A DNA stretch of 64,000 nt from Gluconobacter cerinus (GTDB taxonomy: Bacteria > Pseudomonadota > Alphaproteobacteria > Acetobacterales > Acetobacteraceae), in contig NZ_BEWM01000003.1 of NCBI RefSeq assembly GCF_002723935.1, forward strand, positions 310,001-374,000. The letters are read 5' to 3'. Shown in pieces: positions 44,555 through 51,986 of the stretch. The position numbers and the translations under genes are program-made. The notes below the pieces were generated by a model that worked only from the letters and a program-made list of their open reading frames with translations, did no database searches and was not told the DNA's origin. Position 1 is the first letter of the stretch; each line of letters begins with the position of its first letter.

Positions 44555-45547
44555 ATGTCATTCGCAAAGGCGCAGGATATCCTCCAACTGGCTATGATGG
44601 CCACCAAGCAGGGGGGCGTTGCTCTCGAAGAGATCGCGGAAACGTTTGGTTGCTCCCATAGGACCGCTCAACGCATGACTTCGGCCCTTGAGGCTATTTT
44701 TCCTCAGGTTGTATCCATCCAAGGACAGGATCGCCGTATGCGATGGCTGATGGCGGTACGGACTATTGCACCGTTACTTACGCCCTCGTCAGACGAACTT
44801 ATAGCGCTATCAGAAGCTGTGACACTGCTTGATCGTGCTGGAATGAAACACGAGGCTGCACGCGTTCGAAATCTTGAGTGCAAAATCAACGCTCTTGTCC
44901 CGCCAGTTCAGCGGACGCGTCTGGATGTTGATAAAGAGGCGGTGCTTGAGATGCTCGGATATGCTACTCGTCCGGGTCCTCGTCCAGCGGCAGCAGACGA
45001 TGTAATCAAAGCGATTTATGAGGCACTTAAGGGGCCAAATCTGCTTCGTATTCTTTATCAAAAACATCGGGAAGATGTGCCGCATGAACGAATTGTGGCT
45101 CCCTATGGCTTACTTCTAGGAGTGCGCCGTTATCTTGTCGCTCGAGATGTAAAAAAAGGAATGGATGCACAGATACGACACTTTCGCGTGGAAGAACTCC
45201 ATGAAGCCAAAGTGCTTGATCATGCATTCGAAATCGATCCTGATTTCGATTTGAAAAAACATGCGGAACGTGGATTTGGTTCTTTCATAAATGATGCTGA
45301 GTTCGGAGAGGTTGTCTGGTGTTTTCGCCCCGAGGCAGCAGAACACGCACGGCGCTACGTCTTTCATCCGAACCAGACAACCGAGACAACTGAAGACGGT
45401 TCTTTGATTGTGAAATTTAAGGCTTCAGGCCATCTTGAAATGGCGTGGCATCTTTATTCTTGGGGGGAGTCTGTCGAGGTTCTCGCTCCGGAAACGCTGC
45501 GTCAAATGGTTCTTGGTTATCAGAGGGTGTTTCGAGCTTTGCCGTGA
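44555..45547 (+). CDS. WYL-domain transcriptional regulator
   Basis: A 330-residue regulator. The N-terminal helix-turn-helix is ALEEIAETFGCSHRTAQRMTSALEAIFP. A WYL ligand-binding domain at about 150-225 has LRILYQKHREDVPHERIVAPYGLLLGVRRYLVARD, with the basic and aromatic residues of the class. A WCX domain ends the protein (EVVWCFRPEAAEHARRYVFHP; EMAWHLYSWGESVEVLAP). Such proteins (for example BrxR, CapW) sense nucleic acid or nucleotide ligands and repress anti-phage operons. It is divergent from the HNH-dynamin operon with a 166-bp shared region, supporting control of that operon. Confidence 0.88.
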   Translation: MSFAKAQDILQLAMMATKQGGVALEEIAETFGCSHRTAQRMTSALEAIFPQVVSIQGQDRRMRWLMAVRTIAPLLTPSSDELIALSEAVTLLDRAGMKHEAARVRNLECKINALVPPVQRTRLDVDKEAVLEMLGYATRPGPRPAAADDVIKAIYEALKGPNLLRILYQKHREDVPHERIVAPYGLLLGVRRYLVARDVKKGMDAQIRHFRVEELHEAKVLDHAFEIDPDFDLKKHAERGFGSFINDAEFGEVVWCFRPEAAEHARRYVFHPNQTTETTEDGSLIVKFKASGHLEMAWHLYSWGESVEVLAPETLRQMVLGYQRVFRALP

Positions 45548-45716
45548 GGCCAACCGATATAAGGTTTGACCTGGACGGATAGGAGCATCATTATTGGGAT
45601 TAATGGCGTCTCGCTGGTTTTCTACAAGGTTTTCCGAATTCCGCCAGGCGGAAGCATGTCGGCATGTTGTATATCCGGTGTGTAGGCTGAAGCTGGATTT
45701 TTACCAAGAAAGTAGT

Positions 45717-45899
45717 TTACTCTGTCAGTTTCGAAGTTAATTCATAAATCTCATTATCGATTTTCCGGACAGCAGTAATCACATAGATAACGATCTGTTC
45801 GCCGATGAACTGATAAACAAGGCGCTACTCATCTTTTGGAAGTATTGATCTGGTAAAGTTCTGATAAACCGCGATGAAGCAAAAGATGGCTGATACCGA
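45717..45899 (-). pseudogene. Remnant of a RelE/ParE-type toxin gene
   Basis: On the reverse strand the frame reads RLVYQFIGEQIVIYVITAVR, the C-terminal half of a RelE/ParE toxin, ending at a stop at 45717. A TAG at 45827-45825 replaces the residue before RLVY, usually Tyr or Trp, and no start or antitoxin gene is intact upstream. The rest of the 545-bp gap (45548-46093) shows nothing I can support. Relics of toxin-antitoxin modules are common in accessory islands. Confidence 0.45.
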
Positions 45900-46093
45900 T
45901 GTCTGCTTGCGAGAAACAAGATCGGCCTTCGGAAACGGCAAAAAGTAGGCGAAAGCACCCGGTCCGCTTACGCCTTCATGCTGGCCGTTCGATCGAATTT
46001 CGTGCCTTTCCGAAGCCAGACGTGATTAAGGCCCCGCACCCAACGATGGGCTCGTGCCAGAACGATTCAAAATACTTGATTCAAGGAATATTA

Positions 46094-47320
46094 CTAATTT
46101 GATGGAGGAGCAGAAAGCACCTTGAGACTGGCGTCTCCGAATCTCAGGAAAACGCTTCTGATAGTGGTTTCTTCCTTGTTCTGAACCATGTTCGAAATGG
46201 TATCAATGAGCTGGTTCCCAGCCTGTGAAAGAAGCTCCTGAATCTGCCCAGTTTCTGGCCCGCTCGCCCGGAACAAATAGGAGAAAAATGCTAAAGGGAA
46301 AAAGAAAAGTGTGAAGATGGACGTATTACCGTTTGATGCTTCAGCTTTCTCTCGATGCTCTCGAAGATGGGTTGTGACGAGCTTGGCAACCTGCTTTACA
46401 TCATTCCCGTCATTTGCAACGCCGAATATATAACAGATCCTGATATACATAGCCGAAATAATGGACGGAACAATATCTGCTTCGTCCGCTTTGTTTTGCA
46501 GAATTATTGTACGTAGTGCTGTAGCATTATTTGCGCTGAATTTGGCGACAAAACTACGGGCTTCTTTTTCCCTGAGTTCTTTTGCTGTTTTGTTCAGGCC
46601 TGAGATAACATTCGTAAAAGCCTGACGCTGGGCTTCTGGGATAAAACGATAAGACATCGAGATGAGGTCATCAAGGCCCTTGACTTTATACCTATGGACA
46701 ATTGGATTGCCGTCATCACCTTCGGCCTCTTCGTCTTCTTCTTCGTAGGCCAGCCCTCTGGTCATTACGATGCAAGCGACATAAGGACCAAGGATTTTTT
46801 CGACCTGCTCCAAAAAACTTTTGTCCTTGAAAAGCCGAACCTTTGTCAGGACCACAATGACTTTTAGCCCAAGGTCAGTCAGAGCTTTTGCCAATCGTAT
46901 TTCAGCATCTTCAATACGGGCAGAATCATTGCTGATACAAAGCCATGCCACATGGACATAGTCGTCCGGGTCTGCACCGCGACGACGTTTCACTTCGTCG
47001 ATAATTCCGCCGAGGATCGTTGCGTAATCCGCGAGCTCCAAACCTTTTGTATCGAGGATACGGATAGGGTTGGGGGGATTCTCGATGAGTTCAATGCCTT
47101 GGGTAACAGGTTGTCCAATTCCCGTCTTGGCAAGATGATCACCAAAAACAGCATTAATGAGGGTACTTTTACCCACCCCCGTCTTGCCGCAAATCAGGAT
47201 ATTGGCAGCATTGTTGCCCGCCAGAAATTTCTTGTAGAAATCCCGTGTCTGTAATTGGAAGTCCTCAAGGGTTTTTCGCGCTTCATCGCTCAGACCATTA
47301 TCGACTTTGGCGTCAGTCAT
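46094..47320 (-). CDS. Era-like GTPase, paralogue of the next gene
   Basis: A 408-residue GTPase. G1 is ILICGKTGVGKSTLINAVFG (residues 41-60), a Thr in GQPVTQGIEL (switch I) follows, G3 is RILDTKGLEL (Asp90), and the G4 position reads VVLTKVRLF, with Thr-Lys instead of Asn-Lys-x-Asp. The C-terminal half is helical, with a hydrophobic segment IFTLFFFPLAFFSYLF that may insert in the membrane. Proteins with this DTKG motif occur in many bacteria next to defence or mobile genes; their role is unknown. It lies 21 bp downstream of the paralogue at 47342, in one operon. Confidence 0.75.
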   Translation of the reverse strand: MTDAKVDNGLSDEARKTLEDFQLQTRDFYKKFLAGNNAANILICGKTGVGKSTLINAVFGDHLAKTGIGQPVTQGIELIENPPNPIRILDTKGLELADYATILGGIIDEVKRRRGADPDDYVHVAWLCISNDSARIEDAEIRLAKALTDLGLKVIVVLTKVRLFKDKSFLEQVEKILGPYVACIVMTRGLAYEEEDEEAEGDDGNPIVHRYKVKGLDDLISMSYRFIPEAQRQAFTNVISGLNKTAKELREKEARSFVAKFSANNATALRTIILQNKADEADIVPSIISAMYIRICYIFGVANDGNDVKQVAKLVTTHLREHREKAEASNGNTSIFTLFFFPLAFFSYLFRASGPETGQIQELLSQAGNQLIDTISNMVQNKEETTIRSVFLRFGDASLKVLSAPPSN

Positions 47321-47341
47321 AAATTGATATTCCTAAAACCC

Positions 47342-48517
47342 TTACAGACCGATCTTGTTTTTGAGGGCATTGAGGGCTTCCCCTAGTTCCAGCGGACGGC
47401 CTTCTTCAGTCAAGCTCACTAATACATCTACATAGGTCGAGCCCATAGCAGACGTTAGACGGTTGGCAACTGTGGCCGACAGGGCTCCTCCAATGAACGA
47501 ACCAAGACCCGGAACCATTTTCATAATGCCGGTCACGACTGTTTTGCCCACTAGTGTGGCAGTTGAAGAGCCAATCAGAGTGGTCAGGACAGGAAGAACG
47601 CTGCTTTTTGTGACTGACATCCCAAATATAGTCGAGATCTTCACAATCATCGTGGCTTGGACCGGGAACAGCAGAATTGCGTCTGAGAAAGGAATGGGGG
47701 TCGCTCCAATAGCAGCTGCCGCAGCGCTGGAGACAGTGATAATTTTGGCTGCTTCCTCCTTCTTTTTCTGAAGGCCTTCTTTGGTCTCGATATTCAGGGC
47801 ATTGGCAAATGCCTGCTGCTGGGCTTCCGGGATAACCTCGTAGGACACATGGATAAGTTCGTCGATGCCACGGATATTGTAAGCGCCCACAACATTCTCG
47901 TCATCGTCATAACGAGGCGTTTTAATGGCCCGGGTCTGAACCACAGCGTGTGCGAGCCCTTCAAACTTAGCTTTCACGATGGCAACGAACTCATTGGCCA
48001 TAATAAAGGAATGGGATTTCGTCAGAACGACAATGACCTTCACTCCAAGTTCGTGCAGATCCCAGGCGAGCTGAAACTCAGCATCTTCAATACGCTTTCC
48101 TGGTTCAGCAATGCACAGCCAGGCCACATGAACGTAGTCATCACCATCATGCCCGCGTCGACGACGAACCTCGTTGATGATTCCGTCGCGAATGACTTGA
48201 TAGTCTTCAAGCTCAAGGCCCTTAGTATCTAGAATATTCAGAGGTACACCATCGACACTAACCACGCTGAGCTTCTGCGTGACGGGACGTCCAATACCAG
48301 TTTCGGCCAGTTTGTCCCGGAAAACGGCATTAATGAGAGTGCTTTTTCCGACACCGGTCTTGCCGCAGATAAGGATATTAGCCTTCTTATGCTTTTTGGA
48401 AATTTCATCCCAGAAACCAAGGGCATCATCCTTGAGTTTCAGTATAGAATCTGCAGATGGAATAGACCTTACCACAATGAAGCACTCACCTAAATTCTTT
48501 TCCGTTACAGGATTCAA
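47342..48517 (-). CDS. Era-like GTPase with DUF697-like membrane tail
   Basis: A 391-residue protein, a close relative of the GTPase after it: NILICGKTGVGKSTLINAVF, GRPVTQKLSVV, LNILDTKGLELEDYQVI and VVLTKSHSF follow the same order and spacing. Its C-terminal third differs and resembles DUF697: SSAAAAAIGATPIPFSDAIL, FPVQATMIVKISTIFGM and glycine-rich hydrophobic helices (GLGSFIGGALSATVANRL), suggesting membrane association. The pair probably arose by duplication and now has distinct tails, so they may work as a heteromer. It is the first gene of the two-gene operon. Confidence 0.78.
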   Translation of the reverse strand: MNPVTEKNLGECFIVVRSIPSADSILKLKDDALGFWDEISKKHKKANILICGKTGVGKSTLINAVFRDKLAETGIGRPVTQKLSVVSVDGVPLNILDTKGLELEDYQVIRDGIINEVRRRRGHDGDDYVHVAWLCIAEPGKRIEDAEFQLAWDLHELGVKVIVVLTKSHSFIMANEFVAIVKAKFEGLAHAVVQTRAIKTPRYDDDENVVGAYNIRGIDELIHVSYEVIPEAQQQAFANALNIETKEGLQKKKEEAAKIITVSSAAAAAIGATPIPFSDAILLFPVQATMIVKISTIFGMSVTKSSVLPVLTTLIGSSTATLVGKTVVTGIMKMVPGLGSFIGGALSATVANRLTSAMGSTYVDVLVSLTEEGRPLELGEALNALKNKIGL

Positions 48518-48819
48518 TCAGATAATCGCCTGAATGACAATCTATGTCACAAAAACTTTCGAGAATGTTTGTCGCCAAAATTACGTTTTACTTGGCATGA
48601 AGGTCGATAATATGAATGACGGCTTTCTACTCTCGTTGTCTAACAGCAGACATACCGCTCCCCCCCCCCGCCCAAGAGCGACATTTTTTGAATACCACTT
48701 GCCCTACGACATACGTCCGGAATCTACACGCATTTCCACGCCAACGCCGAGCAAGTATCAGGCTGTCGCGTTTATAAATCGCGCATTACCCACCAAGCTT
48801 TACCTCCATAGCGCAAGCC
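48518..48819. other. Intergenic region with a run of ten C
   Basis: No supported gene. Positions 48660-48669 are ten C in a row, followed by G and three more C. A forward frame across it (120 residues from 48534) has no family features. It likely contains the promoter for the GTPase operon and the end of the gene at 48820. Confidence 0.35.
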
Positions 48820-49158
48820 TCACAGCCGCCCGGCCTCCCGGCATATCCCTAGAAGATGCGCGAGCTTCTGATACAGCACGGTGCCCAGAACAATGACGCC
48901 TTCCAGAATGTGGGCCGCCTCACTCTCGGCCTTCAGACCACCGAGCCGGCTGCAGAGCAGATAATGCTGGAGTTCCACCAGTCGCATCACTTTATGCAAC
49001 CCTGCGTGCAACTCCTCCAGTCGAGGGTCCCGGTGAGAGGACAGGGACAGGCCATGCGCATCGTCGGTTATGAAAACCCCTTGGACAGAACAGTCGGGAT
49101 ATGCGGGCATCCCGCGATGACCTACGAGGCTCCGCGTCACCATTTGATGCAGAAACAT
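48820..49158 (-). CDS. Hypothetical protein divergent from the S24 repressor
   Basis: A 112-residue protein, reverse strand from ATG 49158 (or ATG 49143). Codon use is GC-rich and like that of real genes here. The last 65 residues look helical (RLEELHAGLHKVMRLVELQHYLL; ESEAAHILEGVIVLGTVLYQKLAHLLG). No family is recognised. It is divergent from the repressor with about 70 bp of AT-rich DNA holding a putative operator, so it could be under repressor control as in phage-like immunity regions. The opposite-strand frame over the same bases is less protein-like. Confidence 0.5.
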   Translation of the reverse strand: MFLHQMVTRSLVGHRGMPAYPDCSVQGVFITDDAHGLSLSSHRDPRLEELHAGLHKVMRLVELQHYLLCSRLGGLKAESEAAHILEGVIVLGTVLYQKLAHLLGICREAGRL

Positions 49159-49181
49159 ACGTTTATTCGACTATATATTAA

Positions 49182-49196
49182 AGCGTATTTTCGCCT
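49182..49196. promoter_or_regulatory. Putative repressor operator upstream of the S24 gene
   Basis: AGCGTATTTTCGCCT resembles the palindromes downstream of the gene (AGGCGATTCGTCGCCT) and shares the half-site TCGCCT. It lies between the divergent genes, next to an AT-rich TATATATTA that may be a -10 element. Suggests autoregulation. Confidence 0.4.
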
Positions 49197-49228
49197 AAAT
49201 ACAGACATCTCTGGTTCAGGATGTTTGC

Positions 49229-49915
49229 ATGGCCCGATCACGCCTTCGAAAGCGCCCCCTCATGGATGACCAACTCACCCTCCTCCGCGAGCGCGGCGAG
49301 CGCCTGCGTCAAGCCGCCCAAAGCATCGGCATCACCCACGCCGCCAAGGCCGCAGGCGTCCCCTATACGACCCTGAGGGATTATATGGGCGGTAGTGAGA
49401 TGAAGCTGTCGGCTGTCGCTTCCCTCGCCCGGGTTTGTGGCGTCTCCCTGGACTGGCTTGCTTTCGGCGTTGGGGATGCCCCCATCACAACGGCTCATGT
49501 AGCAGGCTCCTCTGAAGCCCCGACGCGTGGCGGCCACCAGACTGTCATCCCCTGGATCGATGATCGCGATGAGGGTCTGCGCGTCAGCAAAGCCTGGCTT
49601 GAAGCCACCGTCGCACGTGAGACGACCGGATTAAGACTGATCAGCGTGACAGGCGATGCCATGACACCCACCCTGCGGGAGGGCGACCTCGCCATGATTG
49701 ATACGGCCAGCGTCACCGTTCAGGGCGGTTCTGTCTTTGCCTTACGGGTCGAGGGCAACATTCTCATCTGTCGTCTTGAGCGATGTCTGGGCGGCGGGAT
49801 CCGTGCACTCGCAGATCATGATCGCTATCCCCCGCAGGATCTCTCACCAGACGAAGCGCAGGCCCTGACACTTCTGGGGGAAGTGATCTGGTCAGGCGGA
49901 CCGCTGGTCAGTTAG
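49229..49915 (+). CDS. S24/LexA-like phage-type repressor lacking the autocleavage residues
   Basis: A 228-residue CI-like protein. An N-terminal helix-turn-helix (GERLRQAAQSIGITHAAKAAGVPYTTLRDYMGG) and VCGVSLDWLAFG linker precede an S24 peptidase-fold domain (about 135-220). In active repressors the segment is GDSMxPT with a catalytic Ser; here it is SVTGDAMTPTLREGD with Ala144. The catalytic Lys position in ALRVEGNILICRLER is Cys181. It therefore should not self-cleave and would not respond to RecA in the usual way. ATG 49262 is an alternative start. Related palindromes lie on both sides. Members of this kind also occur as host regulators in Proteobacteria. Confidence 0.82.
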   Translation: MARSRLRKRPLMDDQLTLLRERGERLRQAAQSIGITHAAKAAGVPYTTLRDYMGGSEMKLSAVASLARVCGVSLDWLAFGVGDAPITTAHVAGSSEAPTRGGHQTVIPWIDDRDEGLRVSKAWLEATVARETTGLRLISVTGDAMTPTLREGDLAMIDTASVTVQGGSVFALRVEGNILICRLERCLGGGIRALADHDRYPPQDLSPDEAQALTLLGEVIWSGGPLVS

Positions 49916-49944
49916 GCTTGCCCAGGCAGATAGAAACGTCTTAT

Positions 49945-49956
49945 GCGATTAATCGC
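49945..49956. promoter_or_regulatory. Palindrome GCGATTAATCGC, probable operator
   Basis: A perfect 12-bp palindrome 30 bp after the repressor gene and 24 bp upstream of the -35 box of the next promoter. It shares the GCGA/TCGC arms with the second palindrome, so both may be bound by the repressor. Confidence 0.45.
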
Positions 49957-49979
49957 GCCATTCTATATACGAATAATCA

Positions 49980-50007
49980 TTGACTAAGGCGATTCGTCGC
50001 CTATTAT
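49980..50007 (+). promoter_or_regulatory. Sigma-70 promoter with an operator filling its spacer
   Basis: TTGACT (49980-49985), 16 nt, TATTAT (50002-50007), a near-consensus promoter. The spacer together with one flanking base is the palindrome AGGCGATTCGTCGCCT (49987-50002), so a bound repressor would block polymerase. It drives the leader and membrane protein gene downstream. Confidence 0.65.
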
Positions 50008-50050
50008 GGCCTGAGATTCACCGCCCTATCGGGTATCTCAGGAGGCCGCC

Positions 50051-50095
50051 ATGATCGTTATCCTCTCTCTCCCCTGCCCGCTGACCGAGCTGTAA
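50051..50095 (+). CDS. Possible 14-residue leader peptide
   Basis: ATG 50051 follows AGGAGG at ideal distance, and the frame MIVILSLPCPLTEL ends at TAA 50093-50095. It lies between the repressible promoter and the membrane protein gene at 50158, and a GAGAT/ATCTC hairpin (50012-50038) precedes it. It could be a regulatory leader or a tiny membrane peptide. Support is only the strong ribosome binding site and position. Confidence 0.4.
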   Translation: MIVILSLPCPLTEL

Positions 50096-50157
50096 CGCTC
50101 CTCCTGCCCTTTCGCCATTTCACGAGAGCATGCGGAACGTCTGTTTCGGAGAGCGTC

Positions 50158-50697
50158 ATGGACCAGAAAGATATCGACTTCGAGAAGATCAAAGAGCGGC
50201 TTGTGCTCTTTGCACGGCGGCCTGAAGACCTCCTGATCGCCTCCGTGATCTGTGTCATTCTGGCCGGACTTCTGCCCTGTGCCCACCGCCATGTCGAACG
50301 CGATATGGCGTCCTATCAGCAGATTGGCTTCAGCGGCTTTCATGTTCTTGGCTTCCTGCTCTGGATCACGGTTGCCGCTTTCGCAGCCTCCACCCTCAGC
50401 CGGGTACGGGCAAGCTTCAATGTCCCACGTCATTACTGCGATCGCGCCTGCTATGCGCTGTCCCTGTTCTGCCTGGTCAGGATCTACATCTTCCTGCAAT
50501 CCGCCCAGACGACCACAAGCGGATTTTTCTTCTTCTTTTCGACCTTCCAGCTTTATTTCACGCCCGCCATCGGTGCTGTGTTTCTCCTGATCGCCCCGGC
50601 CCTGCTCTGGCGGGCCACGCATCTCGAGAACGAACAGGTGCAGGCGATCTCGCAGGATCAGACGCAGATGTCCCCGCCCGAAGGTCCTGACACCTGA
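50158..50697 (+). CDS. Inner membrane protein of unknown function
   Basis: A 179-residue protein with four likely membrane segments (LLIASVICVILAGLLPCAH; GFHVLGFLLWITVAAFAAST; CYALSLFCLVRIYIFLQSA; LYFTPAIGAVFLLIAPALLW), an amphipathic N-terminus and a polar C-terminal tail (QDQTQMSPPEGPDT). CGGAGAG lies 6 nt before ATG 50158. No family is recognised. Its promoter is overlapped by a palindrome related to those near the S24 repressor, so it is probably repressed in normal growth. A five-Phe run (GFFFFFSTF) is unusual. Confidence 0.65.
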   Translation: MDQKDIDFEKIKERLVLFARRPEDLLIASVICVILAGLLPCAHRHVERDMASYQQIGFSGFHVLGFLLWITVAAFAASTLSRVRASFNVPRHYCDRACYALSLFCLVRIYIFLQSAQTTTSGFFFFFSTFQLYFTPAIGAVFLLIAPALLWRATHLENEQVQAISQDQTQMSPPEGPDT

Positions 50698-50903
50698 CCT
50701 GACGCTTTTCGACCCATCAGATCTCAAAGACCCTGAGTTTCCAGACACAAGGATTGGCAGAGCCGGATCCTTCCCAAGGCCTGCTTCCTGAACGCGCCCA
50801 CACAGCAAAATGGTCCGGTTTCGAAATGGTTTTCCTCATTTCTGTCGGACATAAGTAAAGGAACACACCCTCAAAATATCCCCTCGCACTGCCTGGTCTG
50901 CTG

Positions 50904-51182
50904 ATGATGGCAGGCTGCACACAGATGCAGCCCAATGACGCGATCGTGCCGTTGCAGGCTGCAACAGCACAGATGATCGGACTGGCCTCTTCCGATGAAC
51001 TGACGGTCAGCAATGTTCAGGCCACCAGCCCCGACGGACTGGGCGGTCAGCAGTTGTCCTATACAGCCACAACAGTGCGTGGACGCGTCTTTTCCTGCTC
51101 TGCGCTGATGACGCCAGGCCTGCTTACAGAACCCCCCAAAGTGTCAGCACCCCACTGCACGCCCGTCCTCGTCCATCAATGA
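50904..51182 (+). CDS. Small putative lipoprotein with an uncertain start
   Basis: The mature part is GCTQMQPNDAIVPLQAATAQMIG and onward, about 88 residues, with a lipobox LLMMAGC. The nearest ATG (50904) leaves almost no signal peptide. The frame upstream reads KYPLALPGLLMMAGC, a good signal sequence, but has no ATG, GTG or TTG before a stop. A TCA precedes that Lys where an ATG might be expected. AAAGGA lies just upstream. Start loss by mutation, or a rare start codon, are both possible. Family unknown; the two cysteines at 70 and 84 may pair. Confidence 0.5.
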   Translation: MMAGCTQMQPNDAIVPLQAATAQMIGLASSDELTVSNVQATSPDGLGGQQLSYTATTVRGRVFSCSALMTPGLLTEPPKVSAPHCTPVLVHQ

Positions 51183-51271
51183 TCCGGCGCTGAACCGCGT
51201 CGGACGACGTCTGATGACATGCCTCCCCTGAAACACGACGCCTTCACGCCCAAAATGTAAGGTTGCTCTCC

Positions 51272-51601
51272 ATGTCCGATATTTTTCTGTCCTCAGGTCA
51301 GTCTTTAAACACTGTCACGATAGGTGACGGTGACAGTGTCTATGTCGGTTCCGGGGCCAGCACCTCGGATCTTCAACTGGAGCCTGGTGGCAACGAATAT
51401 GTCATGGCAGGCGGTCAGGCCCTTGGGACCGTTGTCAGCGCAGGCGGCTTTCTTTTTGCAGCAGGCGGAACCGACGCAGCATCAGCCATCGTCTCCGGGG
51501 GCACAATCGACGCAGGCGCCGAGGCGATACTTCATGCGCCGTCGTTGCGAGCCGTTGAGCTATACGAAAATGAACAAGCCCCCGTATCAGCATGTCTGTA
51601 A
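51272..51601 (+). pseudogene. N-terminal fragment of an AIDA-type autotransporter adhesin
   Basis: From ATG 51272 the frame reads IFLSSGQSLNTVTIGDGDSVYVGSGASTSDLQLEPGGNEYVMAGG and GTVVSAGGFLFAAGGTDAASAIVSGGTIDAGAEA, the glycine-rich repeats of AIDA/Ag43-like passenger domains in Acetobacteraceae. After about 84 residues the similarity stops and the frame closes at 51601. Full adhesins run to over a thousand residues with a beta-barrel, neither of which is here. It is therefore a decayed remnant, probably cut by rearrangement at the island edge. Confidence 0.55.
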
Positions 51602-51986
51602 GGTTTTTCTGCTGGCTTAAGGCCACGCAAGCTGAATATCCGTCAGCATCCGATACCCCAATATATACCCCGACGCTGCATGAGCTTAAGGGCTATCACA
51701 GAGCGAATAAAATGACGGGAAAATACCAGATCTACGACACTAAAAGCGCTATGAAATTTTATAGAATATATAGAATGGCGGGGGGATGTCAATGTATTTG
51801 AACGGTTAATTGTATGATTTTTCAAAGAGAACTTTCGATAAGCATTTTATAATACCCCTAATTATACCCCGGCTCTTAATCCAACATATTATAGTGGCAA
51901 TTTGAGAGGGTTACGGAGCTTATAAATGAAGAAACCTGCCTATCTCACATGGCGTTTGCAAACCTGCTTTTTCCTTGCGGAAGATA
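51602..51986. other. AT-rich gap at the right edge of the accessory block
   Basis: No supported gene. The stretch contains two similar segments, ATATATACCCC (near 51661) and ATTATACCCC (near 51860), and a run of seven G. It separates decayed genes on the left from the intact export system on the right, so it may hold an insertion scar. No matching att pair was found. Confidence 0.3.

Noticed and set aside
48534-48896. Forward frame of 120 residues across the C-run
   Set aside because: No ribosome binding site or recognisable domain, and low-complexity Pro/Arg content arises from the homopolymer.
48856-49269. Forward frame of 137 residues opposite the gene at 48820
   Set aside because: It overlaps the S24 repressor start and putative operator; the reverse-strand frame is more protein-like.
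50038-50808. Long reverse frame opposite the membrane protein gene
   Set aside because: Highly charged translation typical of an antisense shadow; the forward frame has membrane helices and a good ribosome binding site.
51600-51986. Search for integrase or attachment site at the right edge of the accessory block
   Set aside because: No integrase frame and no convincing direct repeat partner near 37.4-38 kb or at the tRNA-Val gene.
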